In this document: piece after piece, positions 1-5,519 of the stretch
Layout of the letters: every line of letters starts with the position of its first letter
How positions within the stretch are numbered: position 1 is the stretch's first letter
The notes under the pieces: generated by a model
What the model saw: the letters and a program-made list of their open reading frames with translations, nothing else
Database searches by the model: none
What the model was told of the DNA's origin: nothing
Assembly (NCBI GenBank): GCA_045635745.1
Contig: JAZTWG010000007.1
Location: 1 to 9,962 of the forward strand
Source: SIG78 sp045635745
Lineage (GTDB): Bacteria; Verrucomicrobiota; Lentisphaeria; Victivallales; Victivallaceae
Length of the DNA: 9,962 nucleotides
Direction of reading: 5' to 3'
Translations under genes and position numbers: made by a program

Positions 1-93
1 ATAAAACAATTTTTGAGATTACTTTATATAGCGTTATCAATATTTGCTATATCGGTAATCGTTGTTTATATTTTTTACTTTGCGAAATTCTGA
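1..93 (+). CDS. C-terminal end of a membrane protein (partial, 5' end outside window)
   Basis: Frame 1 is open from the first base and ends at a TGA at 91-93, giving 30 residues. These are almost entirely hydrophobic: a basic/amphipathic start (IKQFLRLL), then about 20 residues of A, L, I, V, F and Y, and a short polar end (AKF). This is what a last transmembrane helix with a short tail looks like. No start codon lies in the window, so the protein continues to the left. The family cannot be named from this tail. The intrinsic terminator at 178-220 is on the same strand and could end its transcript. The DNA here is AT-rich, which can also produce hydrophobic readings by chance, so the call is tentative. 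Confidence 0.4.
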   Translation: MKQFLRLLYIALSIFAISVIVVYIFYFAKF

Positions 94-110
94 GTTTATT
101 TTTTCAAAAG

Positions 111-176
111 TGAAGTGCTTTTTACAAATTCGTTTCACAGCAAATTTCTGAGTTTTTAAGCTCAAAAAGCATTTCA
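111..176. repeat. Long inverted repeat (13-bp stem, 40-nt loop)
   Basis: TGAAGTGCTTTTT at 111-123 pairs with AAAAAGCATTTCA at 164-176 with a single G-U pair, leaving a 40-nt loop. The loop contains smaller inverted repeats. It also contains a near copy of a motif seen just before the stem: GCGAAATTCTGAGTTT near 82-97 resembles GCAAATTTCTGAGTTT near 140-155. It lies directly upstream of the terminator hairpin at 178-212. It may be part of the 3' untranslated region of the truncated left-hand gene. No function is recognised. Confidence 0.4.
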
Positions 177-177
177 G

Positions 178-220
178 AATGGCGGGGGAAGATAAAAAAG
201 CGAGCCGCCATTTTTATTTT
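178..220 (+). terminator. Intrinsic terminator, plus strand
   Basis: AATGGCGG (178-185) pairs perfectly with CCGCCATT (205-212) around a 19-nt loop and is followed by TTTATTTT (213-220). The GC-rich stem base and immediate T-rich tail fit Rho-independent termination of a plus-strand transcript, presumably that of the partial gene ending at 93. The long loop is the main weakness. Confidence 0.55.
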
Positions 221-227
221 AAACGAC

Positions 228-341
228 AAAAATCACGACGTAAAGCAAAGAGCAAATTCACAAGCAAGCTTGCAAGTTGTTCTTTTTTCTTTACGCCTGA
301 TGCACTCTTTGCGGAAAACCCGCAAGAGCGCGTGATTTTTT
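228..341. other. Three-way-junction-like structured element, candidate ncRNA or small inverted-repeat element
   Basis: A closing stem, AAAAATCACG (228-237) with CGTGATTTTT (331-340), is a perfect 10-bp inverted repeat enclosing about 93 bases. Inside are two further stem arms. Arm 1 is based on CGTAAAG (239-245) pairing with CTTTACG (289-295), with extra pairing inward (GAGCAA with TTGTTC) and the 10-bp palindrome GCAAGCTTGC (264-273) near its tip. Arm 2 is CTCTTTGCGG (305-314) with CCGCAAGAG (320-328), a 9-bp stem with one bulged T and a 5-nt loop. The whole ends in six Ts (336-341). On the minus strand it would end in five Ts. Either strand could be transcribed. I do not recognise a known RNA family: the marks of tmRNA, SRP RNA and RNase P RNA were not seen. 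A MITE-like element is the alternative, but no clear target-site duplication flanks it. Confidence 0.5.
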
Positions 342-350
342 AAGTGGGTT

Positions 351-413
351 GCCGGCGGCAGGTGCCGCCCGGCTCACGGCATAATAATTCAATAGTACTT
401 TATACGAACTATT
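351..413. other. GC-rich hairpin and AT-rich hairpin downstream of the CE15 gene
   Basis: GCCGGCGGCA (351-360) pairs with TGCCGCCCGGC (363-373) with one bulged base and a tiny loop, a very stable hairpin. Closer to the CE15 stop, AATAGT (391-396) pairs with ACTATT (408-413). For the minus-strand CE15 transcript these come first the weak and then the strong hairpin after the stop codon at 421-423. Neither is followed by a good T-run in that direction, so they may protect the 3' end rather than form a classical terminator. Confidence 0.35.
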
Positions 414-420
414 TTATGTA

Positions 421-1713
421 TCAGGCACGTGCAAACGCCTGATCTGCAAAGTCAAGCATCCACTGCCAATCGTATGCGGAAATACCGTGTGCTTCCGAAC
501 GGCGCACATATCCCAGATAAGGTCCGATGCAGCTCGTATCATAATCCTCCGGATAACCATCACCGGGCATACCGGTCTTTCCGAGAAACTCCCAAACCGG
601 AGATGCCGCCTTACAAGCCAGATATTCACTTTCCGGTGCCATCCATGGGCTGGAACTGAATCCCTGCACCAGTACCGGACGGGGAGCGATCGCAGCAAGG
701 AATAAATGCTGATCAAATGTCAGCAACGCTGCAGGATTGGTACGGTATTTGTGATAAGCCTTGCAATACCAGTGACGGAAATATGTCGTTTCTGTCGCAA
801 TATTTTCTCCATAATCTCGTTTGGCAAGACATATCCCGCCGCCACCGCATTGATTCGGAACACAAACGGCAAATCGTTCATCCCGGGCGGCTGCGATCAA
901 TGCGGCTTTGCCAAGACGTGAACAACCAGTTACCACTGATTTGGCAATATTCAGTGCCGGATTCTGTGCGGCAAGATCCAAGCCGCGGGAAAGCGCCCAA
1001 GCCCAGGCGCCTAATGACGTGATATTATCTGTGCGGTTCTCATCCCGTTCCCCCCAAAGCGTGAACACGCCATTGTAAGCAAATTGTTCCTGCTTGAATT
1101 CTTCTTTCGGCTCCCAAATGGAACAATCAGAAGAAACTTCGGCATAGCATGATGTCAAAACAGCATATCCGCGTGCAATGATCATGCCGATGGGAAATAC
1201 AGAATCGGAATTTGGGTTGCACTGTGAGCCTCTGTTTTCTTCCTTGGGGCGATTATCTCTGGTTTCCGGACCAGTACGCACCCAGGAATCCATAAACGGA
1301 ATTTCAGGATCATACGTCAGTTCAAAATTACCGCGGTAGTTAAGGAATAAAATGACAGGAACCGGCTTTTTAACATGACGCGGACGGTACAGAAGCCAGT
1401 TGATACAAGGACCGGTCCGATCCGCTTTGAAATACATCCGGTATTGTGTACGGACAGCAAATCCGGCCAGCGACCCGTCTTTTTCTTCAACGACATCGAT
1501 TACCATTTCTTCCGGTACCGGCGGTTCTGCGCCGTACATTTCGCGGGAAAAGATCTCAAGGATCTCTTTGCGGCGGGCAGCCCAGTCAGCAGGCGATTTC
1601 AATGGCGTGCCATCGGCAAAACACAAAGGATCTTCCAAGGTATAAGGCGCAATTTTACTGACATCATAATTCGGTTCTTCAAAATTCAAACGAATCGGGG
1701 GGACTTGATTCAT
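421..1713 (-). CDS. CE15-like glucuronoyl esterase (alpha/beta hydrolase), no signal peptide
   Basis: A 430-residue alpha/beta hydrolase resembling carbohydrate esterase family 15. Such enzymes split the ester between glucuronic acid of xylan and lignin alcohols, or methyl glucuronate. The nucleophile motif GCSRLGK puts Ser at residue 265. PNQCGGGG at 286-293 and DQHLFLAAIAPRPVLV at 334-349 are family blocks. The catalytic His is probably H409 in EAHGISAYDW. The position matching the usual fungal Glu (in QESGAGG-type motifs) is Gln288. The WADP-type block that carries the alternative acid in many bacterial members reads WMAP (357-360), so the catalytic acid is unclear; E361 and E363 are nearby. 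The N-terminus is polar without a signal peptide, suggesting a cytoplasmic enzyme, unusual for a family that is mostly secreted. The start at 1713 is set by AAAAGG (1722-1727) with 8 nt spacing. A second ATG 7 nt upstream is out of frame. The gene is last in the minus-strand carbohydrate locus and has its own promoter. Confidence 0.8.
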   Translation of the reverse strand: MNQVPPIRLNFEEPNYDVSKIAPYTLEDPLCFADGTPLKSPADWAARRKEILEIFSREMYGAEPPVPEEMVIDVVEEKDGSLAGFAVRTQYRMYFKADRTGPCINWLLYRPRHVKKPVPVILFLNYRGNFELTYDPEIPFMDSWVRTGPETRDNRPKEENRGSQCNPNSDSVFPIGMIIARGYAVLTSCYAEVSSDCSIWEPKEEFKQEQFAYNGVFTLWGERDENRTDNITSLGAWAWALSRGLDLAAQNPALNIAKSVVTGCSRLGKAALIAAARDERFAVCVPNQCGGGGICLAKRDYGENIATETTYFRHWYCKAYHKYRTNPAALLTFDQHLFLAAIAPRPVLVQGFSSSPWMAPESEYLACKAASPVWEFLGKTGMPGDGYPEDYDTSCIGPYLGYVRRSEAHGISAYDWQWMLDFADQAFARA

Positions 1714-1735
1714 CGTTCATACCTTTTGTTAATTG

Positions 1736-1785
1736 AAAAAAAACCGTAATATCATTTATTTTTACCTGCTGTCGGTAAAGATATT
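1736..1785 (-). promoter_or_regulatory. Attenuator-like hairpin in the CE15 leader
   Basis: On the minus strand AATATC + TTTACC (1785-1774, contiguous) pairs with GGTAAA (1766-1761) and, after a 7-nt bulge, GATATT (1753-1748). The loop is GACAGCA. Four bases later comes a run of eight Ts (1743-1736). A hairpin followed by a T-run inside a 5' untranslated region, 22 nt before the start codon, looks like a conditional terminator. The stem is AU-rich and the bulge weakens it, so this could also simply be leader structure. Confidence 0.35.
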
Positions 1786-1791
1786 CAAACT

Positions 1792-1809
1792 TGATTTAAG
1801 CTCAAATCA
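1792..1809. promoter_or_regulatory. 18-bp near-perfect palindrome, possible operator
   Basis: TGATTTAAGCTCAAATCA is its own reverse complement except for one mismatched pair. It lies about 30-45 bases downstream of the expected transcription start from the promoter at 1845-1872 and upstream of the CE15 start. This is a usual position for a roadblock operator of a dimeric repressor. It could also form an RNA hairpin. No regulator can be assigned; AraC-type proteins usually bind direct repeats rather than palindromes. Confidence 0.3.
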
Positions 1810-1844
1810 TTGATGCAAAATACAACGGTCCCGAGCAATGCATT

Positions 1845-1872
1845 ACAATAGCATACATTCTTAATTTTTCAA
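1845..1872 (-). promoter_or_regulatory. Sigma-70-type promoter for the CE15 gene
   Basis: On the minus strand TTGAAA (1872-1867) is followed after 16 bases by TATTGT (1850-1845), preceded by an extended -10 TG (TGC at 1853-1851). Transcription would begin near 1838, leaving a leader of about 125 nt. Together with the terminator-like hairpin at 1931-1975 this suggests that the esterase is transcribed separately from the rhamnosidase gene upstream. Confidence 0.45.
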
Positions 1873-1930
1873 CCTCCTCTCCCGATACCATTTCAAAAGA
1901 ACACAAAAAAATGATACGGATAGTAATGAC

Positions 1931-1981
1931 ACAACTTTGCGTGGGTTTTCGTGAAGATATCCCTCGCAAAGTTGTTTTTTT
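1931..1981. terminator. Perfect 11-bp hairpin between GH78 and CE15 genes
   Basis: ACAACTTTGCG (1931-1941) pairs perfectly with CGCAAAGTTGT (1965-1975); GGG/CCC (1943-1945 with 1961-1963) extends the stem inward after one T-T mismatch. On the plus strand a T-run follows at once (1975-1981). On the minus strand, in which the GH78 gene is read, the hairpin begins 64 nt after the stop codon, and a T7 run lies 17 nt beyond it. With no plus-strand gene upstream, the likely role is ending or stabilising the GH78 transcript. Confidence 0.5.
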
Positions 1982-2038
1982 GTGTTTATTTAACCAGTAG
2001 GAGCATCAAGGCGCTGAGTTTTTCTGCAGCTCAATTTT

Positions 2039-3598
2039 TCAAAGCTTGAAGCTGTGAACTCCAGCTTTGAACTCGCCGGTTTGGGCGATAGCGGTTGTTT
2101 CTGGCGGTACCGTAAGTTGGCAAGAGCCGTCTTTGTATTTCAACTCGATCGTTCCATATGGTGTCGGGTGTTTGCAGTAAAACTCTTTGAGATTGCCCGG
2201 ATGCGGAGTTACAGAGAATTTGCGGAAGCCCGGCTCCAACGGCTTGATCCCGGCTATACAGCGGGGAATAAGATTGGCGGGCGCCGCGCCCCAGGCGTGG
2301 TTCCAGTCCTGATTGGGCTTCAATGTATCGTCCCACGCTTCCATGGCAATGGTGGCACCCTTGTTGATCATATTGTTCCAGCTTTTGAGATCGTTGCTCA
2401 AAAGCAAATTGTATGCGTGATCCGCCAGTCCGTTGTCAAAGCAGTATTCCAAAAGGAAGTGAGCGGTGTATACGCTGCACGACATGCCTTTGGCGATCAG
2501 AGTATTTTTCATGCTTTCGCTTAAATCGGCGATCTTGAAGTATGCCGGATAAAGCAAGCTGTGCAGTGCCGTGTGGCTGCTGCCGATGCTGTCAACAAAA
2601 TCTTCGCCATTGCGGAAGTTTTTCAGAATGGCAGCTTTGACCTTTTCTGTTGCAATCTTATATTCGTTTTTGCCGGTAAGCTCATACATTACCTGCATAG
2701 CTTCAAAATAGTAGCAGTTGGGAGTTAAGTTGAATTTACCAAGCTCATAATCATCCCGCTCTCTCGGCGGCCAGTCGACCAAGTCCCGCGGGAGGCGTTG
2801 GGCTATTTCTTCCTGGTCAGCATCCCGCCGCAAATCATTTTCTTCCAAAGTAAACTTGGCTATATGTTTTTCCAGTTGCGGGAGCCACTGGTTTACGCTG
2901 GCTTGATCGCCGGTGTAGAGCAGATAATCCCGCACCAATATAGCTGTAATAAGCTGCCACTCGTTGAACCAGGTCGGCACTTTCAAAAGCCAGTCAATGG
3001 TGCGTTTGGCCGTATTTGCCGAGCCTCCACAGCAAAGATCGCCTAAAAGATTGCTCAAAGAATCACCTTCATAGGGCTGCCGCTCCCGCTCGCCATCAAT
3101 GTAATAGCCGAAAGCAGAAGTGGCTTTCATAGTATATTTGCAGAACTGCCAGATCTTGTTGAGCTGGGTGTTGTCAGAAACAAAATCTGCGGCATTGTCG
3201 TCAAATTCGCCATAAAATGCCTTGCGGATAAGTTTTGCTTTGCCTTTGCCACCAACTATTTCCACATAGCGGAAGGGAACGATTTCCCGGTTGCCGGCTT
3301 CGGGGGGCAGCGGCACACTGGTGTTGCTTGCACCGTATGGAGATTGGTGACTGGGCAATTCAAAAGCAAAGGAGCTTTTGCCGGAGGAGCAATCTTTCTG
3401 CATAGTGCGGATGATCCGGAAGCCGCCGGGTTCACGATTTACCCGGTTGCCGGAAGTTACTTCGCCCAGAGCCATATCCAGAGTCGCCGGAGCTTCCAGT
3501 TCAAGTTCAATATCCAGCTGACTGAAAGCATCTAGCTCAAAGTCAGCAAAGGCACAATTTCCATCAAGGGAAAGGACTTTTTCAGTTATTTGAATCAT
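2039..3598 (-). CDS. GH78-type alpha-L-rhamnosidase, short form without signal peptide
   Basis: A 519-residue protein with the layout of family GH78 rhamnosidases, which remove terminal alpha-L-rhamnose from plant or microbial glycans. Residues 1-130 are a beta-rich N-terminal part. The (alpha/alpha)6-barrel runs from about 137 to 455: SDNTQLNKIW (141-150), the acid region DGERERQPYEGD (168-179), GATIAMEAWD (414-423, with E420 matching the general-base Glu of the family), and NHAWGAAP (433-440). A C-terminal beta-sandwich follows from GIKPLEPGFRKFSVTPHPG (450-468). Many GH78 enzymes are 700-1000 residues with extra N-terminal sandwiches; this one is compact. There is no signal peptide, so it probably acts on imported oligosaccharides. 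The ribosome binding site before the ATG at 3598 is weak (TGGA, about 7 nt upstream). It begins 57 nt after the stop of the broken GH39 gene and may share its promoter. Family assignment is firm; substrate is not. Confidence 0.82.
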   Translation of the reverse strand: MIQITEKVLSLDGNCAFADFELDAFSQLDIELELEAPATLDMALGEVTSGNRVNREPGGFRIIRTMQKDCSSGKSSFAFELPSHQSPYGASNTSVPLPPEAGNREIVPFRYVEIVGGKGKAKLIRKAFYGEFDDNAADFVSDNTQLNKIWQFCKYTMKATSAFGYYIDGERERQPYEGDSLSNLLGDLCCGGSANTAKRTIDWLLKVPTWFNEWQLITAILVRDYLLYTGDQASVNQWLPQLEKHIAKFTLEENDLRRDADQEEIAQRLPRDLVDWPPRERDDYELGKFNLTPNCYYFEAMQVMYELTGKNEYKIATEKVKAAILKNFRNGEDFVDSIGSSHTALHSLLYPAYFKIADLSESMKNTLIAKGMSCSVYTAHFLLEYCFDNGLADHAYNLLLSNDLKSWNNMINKGATIAMEAWDDTLKPNQDWNHAWGAAPANLIPRCIAGIKPLEPGFRKFSVTPHPGNLKEFYCKHPTPYGTIELKYKDGSCQLTVPPETTAIAQTGEFKAGVHSFKL

Positions 3599-3655
3599 AA
3601 ATATTCCAGATTTTAAAGTTTGGTACGGTTTTCCCGATTAATATACACCAATTTT

Positions 3656-4249
3656 TCAAAATATTTCTTTTAATACCGAAACAAAGTGCAAATTTATTTT
3701 ACTTTTGGGCGGATTTATGTGATATGCTTTCAGTTTGTGGCGGTTTTCAATAGTTACCCCCAGCCGGTAAAATATTTTTGTTCCGGAAGCAATAATACCT
3801 TTTATGTAAGCATCGGTAAAAGCAAAATCATAAGATGCCGGATCATTTTCATCTGCATCCATATCGGGGAAAATATTTGATACATCAATAAATCTTGCAC
3901 CGCCAAATGTTCCGCCAGTGTCGTGAGTCCGCATAAACGGGATCCCTGCTTCGGTAAATTCCGGCAATGCTTCGCCATAGGTGACAGGTGAATTGTTTAC
4001 GCCATGGAGCGGTTTTATTTTACCAAGATTTTTACTGAAATCAACCTTTAATTCCATGGCTCTGCCCAAATCGGTATCTAAACTGTTGGCATATCCAGCC
4101 TTTGAAAAAGTTATCACGGTATCTTTTCCGGCAACGGCAGCCGGATCATCAGTCAATCCGGGGCAGTTGGTTACAGTGCCATTACTGGCAATTATCGTTG
4201 CTGTTGCCAGCGAACAAGTTGCAGAAGCAATATTTTTGATTTTATTCAT
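3656..4249 (-). pseudogene. Truncated GH39-like glycoside hydrolase (N-terminal remnant)
   Basis: From the ATG at 4249 (preceded by AGGAG at 4262-4266, 12 nt away; a TTG at 4261 is too close to it) the frame encodes 197 residues. Residues 1-25 resemble a weak export signal. Residues 70-182 look like the N-terminal part of GH39-type glycosidases (beta-xylosidase/iduronidase relatives): PLHGVNN (80-86), RTHDTGG (107-113), NIFPDMDADENDPASYDF (125-142) and FYRLGVTIEN (160-169). Family similarity stops abruptly after PPK (180-182), where such proteins continue into the strands with the catalytic glutamates. Instead there are 15 unrelated residues and a stop. Nothing in the following 57 bases restores the reading, so the catalytic half appears deleted rather than frameshifted. 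The product, if made, should be inactive. It is first in the minus-strand locus, divergent from the AraC gene. Confidence 0.7.
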
Positions 4250-4273
4250 AACACAGAACAACTCCTGATTTTA

Positions 4274-4301
4274 TTTATATTGCAAAACAAAATATAAACA
4301 A
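4274..4301 (-). promoter_or_regulatory. Possible promoter for the GH39 remnant and GH78
   Basis: On the minus strand TTGTTT (4301-4296) is followed after 16 bases by TATAAA (4279-4274), about 25 bases before the GH39 start codon. The region is AT-rich, so chance matches are easy. If real, it lies between the divergent AraC gene and the glycosidase locus, where the regulator would act. Confidence 0.35.
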
Positions 4302-4311
4302 ATTTTTATTG

Positions 4312-4351
4312 AAAACCTTGACAATAATTCAAAATATTTGCAAGGGGTTTT
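4312..4351 (+). promoter_or_regulatory. Hairpin that could hide the AraC gene's ribosome binding site
   Basis: AAAACC+TTG (4312-4320) can pair with CAA (4341-4343) and GGTTTT (4346-4351), with GG (4344-4345) bulged and a 20-nt AT-rich loop. The right arm contains the Shine-Dalgarno sequence AAGGGG (4342-4347) of the AraC gene. If the transcript starts upstream of 4312, this fold would limit translation. The same inverted repeat could instead be a protein-binding site. Confidence 0.3.
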
Positions 4352-4353
4352 AT

Positions 4354-5232
4354 ATGCAGCGATTTAAATTTGATAACATGGCCCATATTGACCGTTTCAA
4401 GTTGACGGTCAAGCGGATGAAGGCGGGAAAAAATCGCAATCTGAACTTTCATGATCACGATTTTTCTGAAATCGTTGTTATTACAGAAGGTTCTGATTCT
4501 CTGCATTGGTGCAACGGCAGGGCGGCAAAAATTTCTCCCGGCGATGTGATGCTTCTGCACCCCGGAATTATTCATGCTTATGAAAATACTGAAAATCTGG
4601 GCTTGGTGAACATAATTTTTGATGCATCCTCACTGCCGCTGCCGCAACTGGATGGGGGAAATCTCAAAGTTTTTCAATATCTGGTCGATAAGCATTATCA
4701 ATCACCCACACCGGAAAAGCCGCTTTTGCATCTGGATGAAAAAGCGTTGCAGCGGGTAAATTCAAAGATACGATCCATGGAGCATGAGATCCAGTTCGGA
4801 TTACCGGGTAACCGGCTTTGTGTTTATGGCCTTTTTCTTACAGTTTTAACTCTCATTGCCCGTGGCGGAGGCAATGAGAGTAAGGAACACTTTGAAATTT
4901 CTGCGACCAAAGCACTGCATTATTTGAATTTGCATTTCAAAGAAGATATCAGCGTAGATTTTCTTGTCCGCTTGTGCCATATGTCCCGAACCGGATTCTT
5001 TTCCGCATTCAGATCGCTTACCGGATATACTCCAATTGAATATCAGCAGGAAAAACGCCTTGCGCTGGCAGTTGAACTTTTGCAAAATTCAGATAAAACA
5101 ATAGGCGAGATCGCCAATGAATGCGGTTTTTGCGATTCCAATTATTTAAGCAAACTCTTCAGTCGTAAATTCGGTATCAGTCCGGGAAAAATGCGTAATG
5201 GAGTTTCAGGGTATAGCAGCAGAGACTGGTGA
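4354..5232 (+). CDS. AraC-family transcriptional regulator (cupin sensor + double HTH)
   Basis: The 292-residue product from ATG 4354 (Shine-Dalgarno AAGGGG at 4342-4347, 6 nt away; an in-frame TTG at 4309 lies upstream of that site and is unlikely) has two parts. Residues about 25-90 form a cupin-like sensor fold, with FHDHDFSEIVVITEG (32-46) and SPGDVMLLHPGIIHAY (61-76) as the typical histidine-bearing turns. Residues about 185-282 are an AraC DNA-binding domain with two helix-turn-helix units: ISVDFLVRLCHMSRTGFFSAFRS and TIGEIANECGFCDSNYLSKLFSRKFG, ending in SPGKMR. It is transcribed away from the GH39/GH78/CE15 locus, sharing a roughly 100-bp intergenic region, so it is the probable sugar-responsive activator of that locus. 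The ligand is unknown; rhamnose, xylose or a uronic acid are guesses from the neighbours. Confidence 0.88.
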   Translation: MQRFKFDNMAHIDRFKLTVKRMKAGKNRNLNFHDHDFSEIVVITEGSDSLHWCNGRAAKISPGDVMLLHPGIIHAYENTENLGLVNIIFDASSLPLPQLDGGNLKVFQYLVDKHYQSPTPEKPLLHLDEKALQRVNSKIRSMEHEIQFGLPGNRLCVYGLFLTVLTLIARGGGNESKEHFEISATKALHYLNLHFKEDISVDFLVRLCHMSRTGFFSAFRSLTGYTPIEYQQEKRLALAVELLQNSDKTIGEIANECGFCDSNYLSKLFSRKFGISPGKMRNGVSGYSSRDW

Positions 5233-5519
5233 TGGGAGTAAGGCGCTGATCATTGAAAAATAATTTTGCGGTGCTGCATTATCGGAGTGTAAAGTTGTTT
5301 GCCGAAATATCCCAAGCGGGGGGGGGGAATATTTCGCTATAAGTAAGTTATCGTTTCAGGCATTTTTACAGGTAAGGCAGCTTATATATCCGGTAAAACA
5401 AGATTTTTAATATGCAAATATCTGACCGATTATATCATGGCTGACATTATATCTTGCCATTGAGAGGCCGGCTTGTCAAGCTGTCAGGCATTATGGCGAC
5501 AGACCTGTATTGCGGGAGA
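5233..5519. other. Intergenic region between convergent genes, with G10 tract in a hairpin loop
   Basis: No credible gene lies here. CGAAATAT (5303-5310) pairs with ATATTTCG (5329-5336). The intervening sequence is CCCAAGC followed by ten consecutive Gs (5318-5327), so CCC can also pair with part of the G-run. The hairpin is about 70 nt after the AraC stop codon and may end that transcript, though no T-run follows. The rest contains only short repeats (ATTATATC at 5429-5436 and 5446-5453) with no clear role. No convincing terminator was found for the MetF gene that ends at 5520. Confidence 0.45.

Noticed and set aside
228..341. Integron attC site
   Set aside because: Size and folding are suggestive, but no GTTRRRY-type core site or integrase is present and only one copy occurs.
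1802..1878. 18-residue leader peptide (MYAIVMHCSGPLYFASMI) with an AGGAGG upstream of CE15
   Set aside because: The AGGAGG (1873-1878) is 14 nt from the ATG, too far, and lies upstream of the best promoter's start point. No run of regulatory codons is seen. It cannot be wholly excluded.
2054..2524. 156-codon plus-strand open frame opposite the GH78 gene
   Set aside because: Overlaps conserved GH78 motifs on the other strand, which explains the open reading.
4309..4353. Upstream TTG start for the AraC gene
   Set aside because: The ATG at 4354 has an ideally placed AAGGGG; the TTG would put that site inside the coding region and add residues not typical of the family.
5429..5453. Direct repeat ATTATATC with 17-bp period as AraC binding site
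   Set aside because: It lies between convergent gene ends where no promoter is expected, and the repeats are short and AT-rich.
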